A stretch of DNA of 64,000 nucleotides from Anomaloglossus baeobatrachus (GCF_048569485.1 NC_134364.1:127287908-127351907), one strand, 5' to 3'. Shown: positions 11,101-26,646, counted from the stretch's first letter. Numbers and translations are program-made. The notes: a model not told the origin generated them from the letters alone.

Positions 11101-14100
11101 GGTGTGATCCTCTCTGGTGCTGTCAGTATTCGGTGTGGTCCTCTCTGGTGCTGTCAGTATTCGGTGTGATCCTCTCTGGTGCTGTCAGTATTCGGTGTGA
11201 TCCTCTCTGGTGCGGTCAGTATTCGGTGTGATCCTCTCTGGTGCTGTCAGTATTCGGTGTGATCCTCTCTGGTGCTGTCAGTATTCGGTGTGATCCTCTC
11301 TGGTGCTGTCAGTATTCGGTGTGGCTCTTTCTGGTGCTGTCAGTATTCGGTGTGGCTCTCTCTGGTGCTGTCAGTATTCGGTGTGGCCCTCCCTGGTGCT
11401 GTCAGTATTCGGTGTGATCCTCTCTGGTGCTGTCAGTATTCGGTGTGGTCCTCTCTGGTGCTGTCAGTATTCGGTGTGATCCTCTCTGGTGCTGTCAGTA
11501 TTCGGTGTGGTCCTCTCTGGTGCTGTCAGTATTCGGTGTGGCCCTCTCTGGTGCTGTCAGTATTCGGTGTGATCCTCTCTGGTGCGGTCAGTATTCGGTG
11601 TGGCCCTCTCTGGTGCTGTCAGTATTCGGCGTGGTCCTCCCTGGTGCTGTCAGTATTCGGTGTGGCTCTCTCTGGTGCTGTCAGTATTCGGTGTGATCCT
11701 TTCTGGTGCTGTCAGTATTCGGTGTGGTCCTCTCTGGTGCTGTCAGTATTCGGTGTGGCTCTCTCTGGTGCTGTCAGTATTCGGAATGGCCCTCCCTGGT
11801 GCTGTCAGTATTCGGTGTGATCCTTTCTGGTGCTGTCAGTATTCGGTGTGGCTCTCTCTCGTGCTGTCAGTATTCGGTGTGGCCCTCCCTGGTGCGGTCA
11901 GTATTCGGTGTGGTCCTCCCTGGTGCTGTCAGTATTCGGTGTGGTCCTCCCTGGTGCTGTCAGTATTCGGTGTGATCCTCTCTGGTGCTGTCAGTATTCG
12001 GTGTGGTCCTCTCTGGTGCTGTCAGTATTCGGTGTGGCCCTCTCTGGTGCTGTCAGTATTCGGTGTGATCCTCTCTGGTGCGGTCAGTATTCGGTGTGGC
12101 CCTCTCTGGTGCTGTCAGTATTCGGTGTGATCCTTTCTGGTGCTGTCAGTATTCGGTGTGGCTCTCTCTGGTGCTGTCAGTATTCGGTGTGATCCTTTCT
12201 GGTGCTGTCAGTATTCGGTGTGGCTCTCTCTGGTGCTGTCAGTATTCGGTGTGATCCTTTCTGGTGCTGTCAGTATTCGGTGTGGTCCTCTCTGGTGCTG
12301 TCAGTATTCGGTGTGGCTCTCTCTGGTGCTGTCAGTATTCGGTGTGGTCCTCTCTGGTGCTGTCAGTATTCGGTGTGGTCCTCTCTGGTGCTGTCAGTAT
12401 TCGGTGTGGTCCTCTCTGGTGCGGTCAGTATTCGGTGTGATCCTCCCTGGTGCTGTCAGTATTCGGTGTGATCCTCCCTGGTGCTGTCAGTATTCGGTGT
12501 GATCCTCCCTGGTGCTGTCAGTATTCGGTGTGGCTCTCTCTGGTGCTGTCAGTATTCGGTGTGATCCTCCCTGGTGCTGTCAGTATTCGGTGTGGCTCTC
12601 TCTGGTGCTGTCAGTATTCGGTGTGGTCCTCCCTGGTGCTGTCAGTATTCGGTGTGGTCCTCTCTGGTGCTGTCAGTATTCGGTGTGGTCCTCCCTGGTG
12701 ATGTCAGTATTCGGTGTGGTCCTCTCTGGTGCTGTCAGTATTCGGTGTGGTCCTCCCTGGTGCTGTCAGTATTCGGTGTGGCTCTCTCTGGTGCTGTCAG
12801 TATTCGGAATGGCCCTCCCTGGTGCTGTCAGTATTCGGTGTGATCCTCCCTGGTGCTGTCAGTATTCGGTGTGGTCCTCCCTGGTGCTGTCAGTATTCGG
12901 TGTGGTCCTCCCTGGTGCTGTCAGTATTCGGTGTGGCTCTCTGGTGCTGTCAGTATTCGGAATGGCCCTCCCTGGTGCTGTCAGTATTCGGTGTGATCCT
13001 CTCTGGTGCGGTCAGTATTCGGTGTGATCCTCTCTGGTGCTGTCAGTATTCGGTGTGGCCCTCCCTGGTGAGGTCAGTATTCGGTGTGGCCCTCCCTGGT
13101 GCTGTCAGTATTCGGTGTGGGCCTCTCTGGTGCTGTCAGTATTCGGTGTGGTCCTCCTTGGTGCTGTCAGTATTCGGTGTGGCCCTCCCTGGTGCTGTCA
13201 GTATTCGGTGTGGCCCTCCCTGGTGCTGTCAGTATTCGGTGTGGCCCTCCCTGGTGCTGTCAGTATTCGGCGTGGCCCTCCCTGGTGCTGTCAGTATTCG
13301 GCGTGGCCCTCCCTGGTGCTGTCAGTATTCGGCGTGGCCCTTCCTGGTGCTGTCAGTATTCGGTGTGGCCCTCCCTGGTGCTGTCAGTATTCGGTGTGGT
13401 CCTCCCTGGTGCTGTCAGTATTCGGTGTGATCCTCTCTGGTGCGGTCAGTATTCGGTGTGATCCTCTCTGGTGCGGTCAGTATTCGGTGTGATCCTCCCT
13501 GGTGCTGTCAGTATTCGGTGTGATCCTCCCTGATGCTGTCAGTATTCGGTGTGATCCTCCCTGATGCTGTCAGTATTCGGTGTGATCCTCTCTGGTGCGG
13601 TCAGTATTCGGTGTGGCCCTCCCTGGTGCTGTCAGTATTCGGTGTGGCCCTCCCTGGTGCTGTCAGTATTCGGTGTGGCCCTCCCTGGAGCTGTCAGTAT
13701 TCGGTGTGGCCTTCCCTGGTGCTGTCAGTATTCGGTGTGGTCCTCCCTGGTGCTGTCAGTATTCGGTGTGGTCCTCCCTGGTGCTGTCAGTATTCGGTGT
13801 GGTTCTCCCTGGTGCTGTCAGTATTCGGTGTGGCCCTCTCTGGTGCTGTCAGTATTCGGTGTGGCCCTCTCTGGTGCTGTCAGTATTCGGTGTGGCCCTC
13901 TCTGGTGCTGTCAGTATTCGGTGTGGCCCTCTCTGGTGCTGTCAGTATTCGGTGTGGCCCTCTCTGGTGCTGTCAGTATTCGGTGTGGCCCTCTCTGGTG
14001 CTGTCAGTATTCGGTGTGGTCCTCCCTGGTGCTGTCAGTATTCGGTGTGGTCCTCCCTGGTGCTGTCAGTATTCGGTGTGGTCCTCTCTGGTGCTGTCAG

Positions 14101-17100
14101 TATTCGGTGTGGTCCTCCCTGGTGCTGTCAGTATTCGGTGTGATCCTCCCTGGTGCTGTCAGTATACGGTGTGGTCCTCTCTGGTGCTGTCAGTATTCGG
14201 TGTGGTCCTCCCTGGTGCTGTCAGTATTCGGTGTGGTCCTCTCTGGTGCTGTCAGTATTCGGTGTGATCCTCCCTGGTGCTGTCAGTATTCGGTGTGGTC
14301 CTCCCTGGTGCTGTCAGTATTCGGTGTGGTCCTCCCTGGTGCTGTCAGTATTCGGTGTGGTCCTCTCTGGTGCTGTCAGTATTCGGTGTGATCCTCCCTG
14401 GTGCTGTCAGTATTCGGTGTGGTCCTCCCTGGTGCTGTCAGTATTCGGTGTGATCCTCCCTGGTGCTGTCAGTATTCGGTGTGATCCTCTCTGGTGCTGT
14501 CAGTATTCGGTGTGATCCTCTCTGGTGCTGTCAGTATTCGGTGTGGCTCTCTCTGGTGCTGTCAGTATTCGGTGTGATCCTCTCTGGTGCGGTCAGTATT
14601 CGGTGTGATCCTCCCTGGTGCTGTCAGTATACGGTGTGATCCTCCCTGGTGCTGTCAGTATTCGGTGTGGCCCTCTCTGGTGCTGTCAGTATTCGGTGTG
14701 GCTCTCTCTGGTGCTGTCAGTATTCGGTGTGATCCTCCCTGGTGCTGTCAGTATACGGTGTGATCCTCCCTGGTGCTGTCAGTATTCGGTGTGGTCCTCC
14801 CTGGTGCTGTCAGTATTCGGTGTGATCCTCCCTGGTGCTGTCAGTATTCGGTGTGATCCTCCCTGGTGCTGTCAGTATTCGGTGTGATCCTCCCTGGTGC
14901 TGTCAGTATTCGGTGTGGTCCTCCCTGGTGCTGTCAGTATTCGGTGTGATCCTCCCTGGTGCTGTCAGTATTCGGTGTGATCCTCCCTGGTGCTGTCAGT
15001 ATACGGTGTGATCCTCTCTGGTGCTGTCAGTATTCGGTGTGGTCCTCTCTGGTGCTGTCAGTATACGGTGTGATCCTCTCTGGTGCTGTCCGTTTTCGGT
15101 GTGGCCCTCTCTGGTGCTGTCAGTATTCGGTGTGGTCCTCCCTGGTGCTGTCAGTATTCGGTGTGATCCTCCCTGGTGCTGTCAGTATACGGTGTGATCC
15201 TCCCTGGTGCTGTCAGTATACGGTGTGATCCTCTCTGGTGCTGTCAGTATTCGGTGTGGTCCTCTCTGGTGCTGTCAGTATTCGGTGTGGCCCTCTCTGG
15301 TGCTGTCAGTATTCGGTGTGGTCCTCTCTGGTGCTGTCAGTATTCGGTGTGGCCCTCTCTGGTGCTGTCAGTATTCGGTGTGGTCCTCTCTGGTGCTGTC
15401 AGTATTCGGTGTGGCCCTCTCTGGTGCTGTCAGTATTCGGTGTGGTTCTCCCTGGTGCTGTCAGTATACGGTGTGATCCTCTCTGGTGCTGTCAGTATTC
15501 GGTGTGGTCCTCTCTGGTGCTGTCAGTATTCGGTGTGGTCCTCTCTGGTGCTGTCAGTATTCGGTGTGGCCCTCTCTGGTGCTGTCAGTATTCGGTGTGG
15601 CTCTCTCTGGTGCTGTCAGTATTCGGTGTGATCCTCTCTGGTGCGGTCAGTATTCGGTGTGATCCTCCCTGGTGCTGTCAGTATTCGGTGTGGCTCTCTC
15701 TGGTGCTGTCAGTATTCGGTGTGATCCTCCCTGGTGCTGTCAGTATTCGGTGTGGCTCTCTCTGGTGCTGTCAGTATTCGGTGTGGTCCTCCCTGGTGCT
15801 GTCAGTATTCGGTGTGGTCCTCTCTGGTGCTGTCAGTATTCGGTGTGGTCCTCCCTGGTGATGTCAGTATTCGGTGTGGTCCTCTCTGGTGCTGTCAGTA
15901 TTCGGTGTGGTCCTCCCTGGTGCTGTCAGTATTCGGTGTGGCTCTCTCTGGTGCTGTCAGTATTCGGAATGGCCCTCCCTGGTGCTGTCAGTATTCGGTG
16001 TGATCCTCCCTGGTGCTGTCAGTATTCGGTGTGGTCCTCCCTGGTGCTGTCAGTATTCGGTGTGGTCCTCCCTGGTGCTGTCAGTATTCGGTGTGGCTCT
16101 CTGGTGCTGTCAGTATTCGGAATGGCCCTCCCTGGTGCTGTCAGTATTCGGTGTGATCCTTTCTGGTGCTGTCAGTATTCGGTGTGGCTCTCTCTCGTGC
16201 TGTCAGTATTCGGTGTGGCCCTCCCTGGTGCGGTCAGTATTCGGTGTGGCTCTCTCTGGTGCTGTCAGTATTCGGTGTGATCCTCTCTGGTGCGGTCAGT
16301 ATTCGGTGTGATCCTCTCTGGTGCTGTCAGTATTCGGTGTGGCCCTCCCTGGTGAGGTCAGTATTCGGTGTGGCCCTCCCTGGTGCTGTCAGTATTCGGT
16401 GTGGGCCTCTCTGGTGCTGTCAGTATTCGGTGTGGTCCTCCTTGGTGCTGTCAGTATTCGGTGTGGCCCTCCCTGGTGCTGTCAGTATTCGGTGTGGCCC
16501 TCCCTGGTGCTGTCAGTATTCGGTGTGGCCCTCCCTGGTGCTGTCAGTATTCGGCGTGGCCCTCCCTGGTGCTGTCAGTATTCGGCGTGGCCCTCCCTGG
16601 TGCTGTCAGTATTCGGCGTGGCCCTTCCTGGTGCTGTCAGTATTCGGTGTGGCCCTCCCTGGTGCTGTCAGTATTCGGTGTGGTCCTCCCTGGTGCTGTC
16701 AGTATTCGGTGTGATCCTCTCTGGTGCGGTCAGTATTCGGTGTGATCCTCTCTGGTGCGGTCAGTATTCGGTGTGATCCTCCCTGGTGCTGTCAGTATTC
16801 GGTGTGATCCTCCCTGATGCTGTCAGTATTCGGTGTGATCCTCCCTGATGCTGTCAGTATTCGGTGTGATCCTCTCTGGTGCGGTCAGTATTCGGTGTGG
16901 CCCTCCCTGGTGCTGTCAGTATTCGGTGTGGCCCTCCCTGGTGCTGTCAGTATTCGGTGTGGCCCTCCCTGGAGCTGTCAGTATTCGGTGTGGCCTTCCC
17001 TGGTGCTGTCAGTATTCGGTGTGGTCCTCCCTGGTGCTGTCAGTATTCGGTGTGGTCCTCCCTGGTGCTGTCAGTATTCGGTGTGGTCCTCCCTGGTGCT

Positions 17101-20100
17101 GTCAGTATTCGGTGTGGCCCTCTCTGGTGCTGTCAGTATTCGGTGTGGCCCTCTCTGGTGCTGTCAGTATTCGGTGTGGCCCTCTCTGGTGCTGTCAGTA
17201 TTCGGTGTGGCCCTCTCTGGTGCTGTCAGTATTCGGTGTGGCCCTCTCTGGTGCTGTCAGTATTCGGTGTGGCCCTCTCTGGTGCTGTCAGTATTCGGCG
17301 TGGTCCTCTCTGGTGCTGTCAGTATTCGGCGTGGTCCTCTCTGGTGCTGTCAGTATTCGGTGTGATCCTCCCTGGTGCTGTCAGTATTCGGTGTGGTCCT
17401 CCCTGGTGCTGTCAGTATTCGGTGTGGTCCTCCCTGGTGCTGTCAGTATTCGGTGTGATCCTCCCTGGTGCTGTCAGTATTCGGTGTGATCCTCCCTGGT
17501 GCTGTCAGTATTCGGTGTGGTCCTCCCTGGTGCTGTCAGTATTCGGTGTGGTCCTCCCTGGTGCTGTCAGTATTCGGTGTGATCCTCCCTGGTGCTGTCA
17601 GTATACGGTGTGGTCCTCTCTGGTGCTGTCAGTATTCGGTGTGGTCCTCCCTGGTGCTGTCAGTATTCGGTGTGGTCCTCTCTGGTGCTGTCAGTATTCG
17701 GTGTGATCCTCCCTGGTGCTGTCAGTATTCGGTGTGGTCCTCCCTGGTGCTGTCAGTATTCGGTGTGATCCTCCCTGGTGCTGTCAGTATTCGGTGTGAT
17801 CCTCTCTGGTGCTGTCAGTATTCGGTGTGATCCTCTCTGGTGCTGTCAGTATTCGGTGTGGCTCTCTCTGGTGCTGTCAGTATTCGGTGTGATCCTCTCT
17901 GGTGCGGTCAGTATTCGGTGTGATCCTCCCTGGTGCTGTCAGTATACGGTGTGATCCTCCCTGGTGCTGTCAGTATTCGGTGTGGCCCTCTCTGGTGCTG
18001 TCAGTATTCGGTGTGGCTCTCTCTGGTGCTGTCAGTATTCGGTGTGATCCTCTCTGGTGCGGTCAGTATTCGGTGTGATCCTCCCTGGTGCTGTCAGTAT
18101 ACGGTGTGATCCTCCCTGGTGCTGTCAGTATTCGGTGTGGTCCTCCCTGGTGCTGTCAGTATTCGGTGTGATCCTCCCTGGTGCTGTCAGTATTCGGTGT
18201 GATCCTCCCTGGTGCTGTCAGTATTCGGTGTGATCCTCCCTGGTGCTGTCAGTATTCGGTGTGGCCCTCCCTGGTGCTGTCAGTATTCGGTGTGGTCCTC
18301 CCTGGTGCTGTCAGTATTCGGTGTGATCCTCCCTGGTGCTGTCAGTATTCGGTGTGATCCTCCCTGGTGCTGTCAGTATACGGTGTGATCCTCTCTGGTG
18401 CTGTCAGTATTCGGTGTGGTCCTCTCTGGTGCTGTCAGTATACGGTGTGATCCTCTCTGGTGCTGTCCGTTTTCGGTGTGGCCCTCTCTGGTGCTGTCAG
18501 TATTCGGTGTGGTCCTCCCTGGTGCTGTCAGTATTCGGTGTGATCCTCCCTGGTGCTGTCAGTATACGGTGTGATCCTCCCTGGTGCTGTCAGTATACGG
18601 TGTGATCCTCTCTGGTGCTGTCAGTATTCGGTGTGGTCCTCTCTGGTGCTGTCAGTATTCGGTGTGGCCCTCTCTGGTGCTGTCAGTATTCGGTGTGGTC
18701 CTCTCTGGTGCTGTCAGTATTCGGTGTGGCCCTCTCTGGTGCTGTCAGTATTCGGTGTGGTCCTCTCTGGTGCTGTCAGTATTCGGTGTGGCCCTCTCTG
18801 GTGCTGTCAGTATTCGGTGTGGTTCTCCCTGGTGCTGTCAGTATACGGTGTGATCCTCTCTGGTGCTGTCAGTATTCGGTGTGGTCCTCTCTGGTGCTGT
18901 CAGTATTCGGTGTGGTCCTCTCTGGTGCTGTCAGTATTCGGTGTGGTCCTCCCTGGTGCTGTCAGTATTCGGTGTGGCCCTCTCTGGTGCTGTCAGTATT
19001 CGGTGTGATCCTCCCTGGTGCTGTCAGTATTCGGTGTGGCCCTCTCTGGTGCTGTCAGTATTCGGTGTGGCCCTCTCTGGTGCTGTCAGTATTCGGTGTG
19101 GTCCTCTCTGGTGCTGTCAGTATTCGGTGTGGCCCTCTCTGGTGCTGTCAGTATTCGGTGTGGTCCTCTCTGGTGCTGTCAGTATTCGGTGTGGCCCTCT
19201 CTGGTGCTGTCAGTATTCGGTGTGGTTCTCCCTGGTGCTGTCAGTATTCGGTGTGGTTCTCCCTGGTGCTGTCAGTATTCGGTGTGGTTCTCCCTGGTGC
19301 TGTCAGTATTCGGTGTGGTCCTCTCTGGTGCTGTCAGTATTCGGTGTAGTCCTCTCTGGTGCTGTCAGTATTCGGTGTGATCCTCCCTGGTGCTGTCAGT
19401 ATTCGGTGTGGTCCTCTCTGGTGCTGTCAGTATTCGGTGTGGTCCTCTCTGATGCTGTCAGTATTCGGTGTGGTCCTCTCTGGTGCTGTCAGTATTCGGT
19501 GTGGTCCTCCCTGATGCTGTCAGTATTCGGTGTGGTCCTCTCTGGTGCTGTCAGTATTCGGTGTGGTCCTCTCTGGTGCTGTCAGTATTCGGTGTGGCCC
19601 TCCCTGGTGCTGTCAGTATTCGGTGTGGCCCTCCCTGGTGCTGTCAGTATTCGGTGTGGTCCTCCCTGGTGCTGTCAGTATTCGGTGTGGTCCTCCCTGG
19701 TGCTGTCAGTATTCGGTGTGGTCCTCTCTGGTGCTGTCAGTATTCGGTGTGGTCCTCTCTGGTGCTGTCAGTATTCGGTGTGATCCTCCCTGGTGCTGTC
19801 AGTATTCGGTGTGGTCCTCTCTGGTGCTGTCAGTATTCGGTGTGATCCTCCCTGGTGCTGTCAGTATACGGTGTGATCCTCTCTGGTGCTGTCAGTATAC
19901 GGTGTGGTCCTCTCTGGTGCTGTCAGTATTCGGTGTGGTCCTCCCTTGTTCTGTCAGTATTCGGTGTGGTCCTCTCTGGTGCTGTCAGTATTCGGTGTGG
20001 CCCTCCCTGGTGCTGTCAGTATTCGGTGTGGTCCTCTCTGGTGCTGTCAGTATTCGGTGTGGTCCTCCCTGGTGCTGTCAGTATTCGGTGTGGCCCTCTC

Positions 20101-20821
20101 TGGTGCTGTCAGTATTCGGTGTGGTCCTTTCTGGTGCTGTCAGTATTCGGTGTGGTCCTCTCTGGTGCTGTCAGTATTCGGTGTGGTCCTCTCTGGTGCT
20201 GTCAGTATTCGGTGTGGTCCTCTCTGGTGCTGTCAGTATTCGGTGTGGCCCTCCCTGGTGCTGTCAGTATTCGGTGTGGTCCTCTCTGGTGCTGTCAGTA
20301 TTCGGTGTGGTCCTCCCTGGTGCTGTCAGTATTCGGTGTGGCCCTCTCTGGTGCTGTCAGTATTCGGTGTGGTCCTCTCTGGTGCTGTCAGTATTCGGTG
20401 TGGTCCTCCCTGGTGCTGTCAGTATTCGGTGTGGCCCTCTCTGGTGCTGTCAGTATTCGGTGTGGTCCTCTCTGGTGCTGTCAGTATTCGGTGTGGTCCT
20501 CTCTGGTGCTGTCAGTATTCGGTGTGGTCCTCTCTGGTGCTGTCAGTATTCGGTGTGGCCCTCTCTGGTGCTGTCAGTATTCGGTGTGGTCCTCTCTGGT
20601 GCTGTCAGTATTCGGTGTGGTCCTCTCTGGTGCTGTCAGTATTCGGTGTGGTCCTCCCTGGTGCTGTCAGTATTCGGTGTGGACCTCTCTGGTGCTGTCA
20701 GTATTCGGTGTGGACCTCTCTGGTGCTGTCAGTATTCGGTGTAGTCCTCTCTGGTGCTGTCAGTATTCGGTGTGGTCCTCTCTGGTGCTGTCAGTATTCG
20801 GTGTGGTCCTCTCTGGTGCTG
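8106..20821. repeat. 31-bp minisatellite array, about 410 copies
   Basis: A 12.7-kb tandem array with a 31-bp period. Each unit contains GCTGTCAGTATTCGGTGTG followed by a variable GTCC/GATC/GCCC/GCTC plus TCCCTGGT or TCTCTGGT. Because 31 is not a multiple of 3, a run of three units encodes a 31-residue repeat in any frame, and most units lack stops in the plus-strand frames. Apparent proteins of up to about 404 aa result; they are not genes. Rare variants (GGTGAGGTC at 13069 and 16353, CCTGGAGCTG, CCGTTTTCGG) mark copied blocks of about 3.3 kb. Confidence 0.98.
12500..18860. repeat. Higher-order duplication inside the 31-bp array
   Basis: Marker variants recur at a fixed offset. AGGTCAG after TGGTG lies at 13071 and 16355, and GGAGCTG at 13687 and 16971; both offsets are 3,284 bp. 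CCGTTTTCGG lies at about 15090 and 18467, an offset of 3,377 bp, which is three units more. A GATGTCAG marker occurs at 10375, 12700 and 15860, so part of the block exists three times. Offsets of 2,325 (75 units), and of 3,284 (106 units minus 2 bp), show copying of whole multi-unit blocks. Confidence 0.85.
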
Positions 20822-21683
20822 CGCGCTGTTTACCCAGCAGCGAGAAGGCGGAGGAGGCACAGGTACAGGTTGTTCTGTTCTGACAGGACGGGCAGGTCTG
20901 ACTTCATTCCCTGGGCATTGTGGGTATTTTTTCTGAGTGTTTTTTTTTATCTCACACTGGTGTTTCTGCAGGTTCAGGACACTACATGGGGTGACCGTAC
21001 GCGTCCGGCCGGTGGACTCGCCTGCTCAACACACAGGTAATTGCGGGGACATGGCTCCTTTAAATTCACCTGCGGTGTCAGTCAGATAGTTCTCTGCACA
21101 GATTGTGCACTGATCACAGTACGGAGGCGTTATTGTGTGCTCACGTTACCGCACTGTAATTTGTGCACTAATTGGCAGTATTATATATGGAGCTATAATG
21201 TTATATGGGTAATAATGTTTTATGTGCACAGTGTATGGCGGTAGTATGTGTATGTGGCAGCATTATTCAGATGAGCAGCATCTCAAATCCCTCGTAAATA
21301 TAATACGCTCTTTTTTATTGACATTATTTTGACACCTCTATGAGTGTTTATTAAGGGGACACACTGTGATCTGGTAATCTGGTGATCGGTCCCCTTTAAC
21401 AGTGTCCCTTACAGATGTAGAAATGGCAGCGGAGTCATACCCACCCTCGGTATACAGTATATCCGGCTCTGCATTTAACAACGGGCAAAGTTCAAATTCC
21501 GTTCCCAGAATGAAAACAGTTTTGTGGTTTGTTGGCGTAGACCTGATCACCTGCAGCGGTAATGTCACCGGCACTCAGGTGGGTAGAGGCCCTGGCCGAG
21601 CCATGGTGTGACCCCCACTGTGGTGATGTCACTGCTGTAATATATCATTATATGTGAGGAGCGGTGATGTCACCTCTGTAATA
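20822..21683. other. Unique region right of the 31-bp array
   Basis: Non-repetitive sequence between the array and the Tc1 cluster. Apart from the candidate non-coding exon at 20972-21036 nothing gene-like is visible; open frames entering from the array lose all similarity here. Confidence 0.5.
20972..21036 (+). other. Possible non-coding exon (candidate 5' exon of NR1I3)
   Basis: A pyrimidine-rich tract ending TGTTTCTGCAG precedes position 20972, and CACACAG|GTAATT follows 21036, giving a 65-bp segment with plausible acceptor and donor. The NR1I3 initiator ATG at 32386 sits directly after its own splice acceptor, so at least one upstream non-coding exon must exist. This segment is a candidate only. 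It carries a tiny upstream reading frame (Met-Gly-stop at 20986). Confidence 0.2.
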
Positions 21684-21685
21684 TA

Positions 21686-23290
21686 CAGTGCCTTGGGAAA
21701 GTATTCAGCCCCCTTGAATTTTTCAATCTTTTCCCACATTTCAGCTTCAAACATAAAGATAAAAATGTTAATGTTCTCGTGAAGAATCAACAACAAGTGA
21801 CACAATTGTGAAGATGAAGGAAATTTATTGCTTATTTTATACTTTTGTAGAAAATAAATAACTGAAAATTGGGGCGTGCAATATTATTCATCCCCTTTAC
21901 TTTCAGTGCAGGAAACTCCCTCCAGAAGTTGATTGAAGATCTCTGAATGATCCAATGTTGTCCTAAATGACTGATGAGGATAAATATAAGCCCCTGTGTG
22001 TGATCAAGTCTCTGTATAAATGCCCCTGCTCTGTGATAGTCTCAGTGTTCTGTGTAAAGCGCAGAGAGCATCATGAAGACCAAGGAACACAACAGGCAGG
22101 TCCGTGATACTGTTGTGGAGAAGTTTAAAGCCGGATTTGGTTACAAAAAGATTTCCACAACTTTAAACAAGAAGCAGTGTGCAAGCGATCATATTGAAAT
22201 GGAAGGAGCATCATACCACTGCAAATCTACCAAGACCCGGCCGTCCATCCAAACTGTCATCTCACACAAGGAGAAGACTGATCAGAGATGCAGCCAAGAG
22301 GCCCATGATCCCTCTGGATGATCTGCAGAGATCTACAGCTGAGGTGGGAGAGTCTGTCCATAGGACAACAATCAGTCTACACTGCACAAATCTGGCCTTT
22401 ATGGAAGAGTGACAAGGAGAAAACCATTTCTCAAAGATATGCATAAAAAGTGTTGTTTAAAGTTTACCACAAGCCACCTGGAGACACCAAACATGTGGAA
22501 GAAGGTGCTCTGCTCAGAGGAAACCAAAATCTAACTATTTGGGCACAATGCCGAACAATATGTTTGGTATAAAAGCAACACAGCTCATCACCATGAACAC
22601 ACCATCCCCACTGTCAAACATGGTGGTGGCAGCATCATGGTTTGGGCCTGTTTTTCTTCAGCAGGGACAGGGAAGATGGTTAAAATTGATGGGAAGATGG
22701 ATGGAGCCAAATACAGGACCATTCTTGAAGAAAACCTGTTGGAGTCTGCAAAAGACCTGAGACTGGGACAGAGATTTGTCTTCCAACAAGACAATGATCC
22801 CAAACATAAAGCAAAATCTACAATGGAAAGGTTCACAAATAAACGTATCCAGGTGTTAGAATGGCCAAGTCACAGTCCAGACCTGAACCCAATTGAGAAT
22901 CTGTGGAAAGAGCTGAAAACTGCTGTTCACAAACACCTCCATCCAACCTCACTCAGCTCCAGCTGTTTACAAAGAATGGGCGAGAATTTCACCTCTCCAT
23001 GTGCAAAACTGATAGACACATCCCCCAAGAGACTGCAGCTGTAATCGCAGCAAAAGGGGGCGCTACAAAGGATTCACTTACAGGGGATGAATAATATTGC
23101 ACACCCCAATTTTCAGTTATTTATTTTTAAAAAAATTTAAAATAAGCAAAAAATTTCGTTTATCTTCACAATTGTGTCACTTTTTGTTGATTCTTCTCCA
23201 GAACATTAACATTTTATCTTTATGTTTGAAGCCTGAAATGGGGAAAAGGTTGAATAATTCAAGGGGGCTGAATACTTTCACAAGGCACTG
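21686..23290 (+). mobile_element. Tc1-like transposon, complete ends, decayed transposase
   Basis: A 1,605-bp element flanked by TA (21684-21685 and 23291-23292). The ends are about 200-bp inverted repeats: CAGTGCCTTGGGAAAGTATT at the left, matched by the reverse complement of AATACTTTCACAAGGCACTG at the right. This IR/DR-like layout is typical of fish and frog Tc1 elements. The transposase reading starts near 22073 (MKTKEHNRQVRDTVVEKF) and is broken by frameshifts. The C-terminal part (22637-23044) is open and keeps QQDNDPKHK and SPDLNPIENLWKELK, with 34 residues between catalytic D and E (DD34E). The element is an inactive copy. Confidence 0.93.
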
Positions 23291-23292
23291 TA

Positions 23293-23640
23293 TTATTATA
23301 TCTGGGGAGCGGTGATGTCACTGGTGTCACATGATTTGTGGTGTAAGTGATATATAACTATACCTAACTTCTGCTGACTGCAGCAATTCCAGGGCCGCTG
23401 CGTAATATTTGGGGTTAAAGGTCAGGGTTACATATTGAATAGGTTGCGTGATAATTAGATGTGCAGTAATTACTGAGCTGCTCAGACTTTATTATGGATG
23501 CTTGTGTTCTGTAAACACTGAACATGCTCCCAGCAAGTTGTACTTTGCCTCCCAGTAGTATGGGGCTGCATAATGGGCCCCAATATGTGTGTATACATAT
23601 ATATCATATATTTATCCGATTTCTTGGTATAACTAAAGCT
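23293..23640. other. Unique spacer between Tc1 copies
   Basis: Non-repetitive, moderately AT-rich sequence with no gene or repeat that I can name. Confidence 0.45.
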
Positions 23641-24330
23641 GTCCTGTGAAGGCCTCAGAGGTTTGTGTGAGAATATTAGGGATCAAACTGCATCAAGAAA
23701 AGCAAGGAACCCACCGGGCAGGTCAGGGATAAAGAGGAGGAAATCAGGGTTAGGTTATAAAGAAATAGCCCATACTCTTAACATCTCATGGAGCACTGCT
23801 CAATCCATCTTCCAATAATAGGAGTACGGCACAACTGGAAAATTCCCAGACATGGCCGACCACCGAAATAGACATCCCAAGAAAGAGAGCACTAATGAGA
23901 GAAGTAGCAGCCGCAGGATCCACAGTCCAGGGGGAGAATCTGTCCACAGGAAGACTATAAGTTATATACTCCTCCTATGGAAGGAGAAAGCATTTTTAAA
24001 ATTAAGATGAAGGGGACACAGCGAGTAGTGGAAGAAGGGGCTCTGGTCAGATGAGACCAAAGGAGAACAGTTTGGACTAAATGCAAAACTTTCTGTGTGA
24101 TGGAAATCTATAACTGCACATCACCATGAAAACACCATCCCCACCGTCACACATGGTGGTAGCAGCATTATGCTGTGGGGAGGCTTTTCTTCAGCAGGTA
24201 CAGGCAAGCTGGTTAGATGTGATGGGAGGATGGATGGAGCTAAATACAGGGGGAATACATCCTGGAGGAAAACCTGTGACAGGCTGCAGAAGACCGGAGA
24301 CTGGACAAGTTCACAGGGTATAAAAGCTAT
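23641..24330 (+). mobile_element. Tc1-like transposon remnant, internal part only
   Basis: A degraded transposase region without recognisable inverted ends. Near 24126 the DNA still encodes a scrambled form of the conserved T-P-S-P-P-S-x-M-V-V-A-A block and, in another frame, [20 protein letters not shown]. It resembles the copy at 21686 but is more diverged and stops where the next Tc1-like element begins. Confidence 0.75.
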
Positions 24331-24335
24331 ATATA

Positions 24336-26646
<2,311 letters not shown>

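Noticed and set aside
8172-20744. Many plus-strand open frames (up to about 404 aa) with a repeating LSVFGV...GAVSIRC...WCCQYSV pattern
   Set aside because: They are the three frames of a stop-poor 31-bp tandem repeat. All three frames are open at once, and there is no start context, domain or splice structure.
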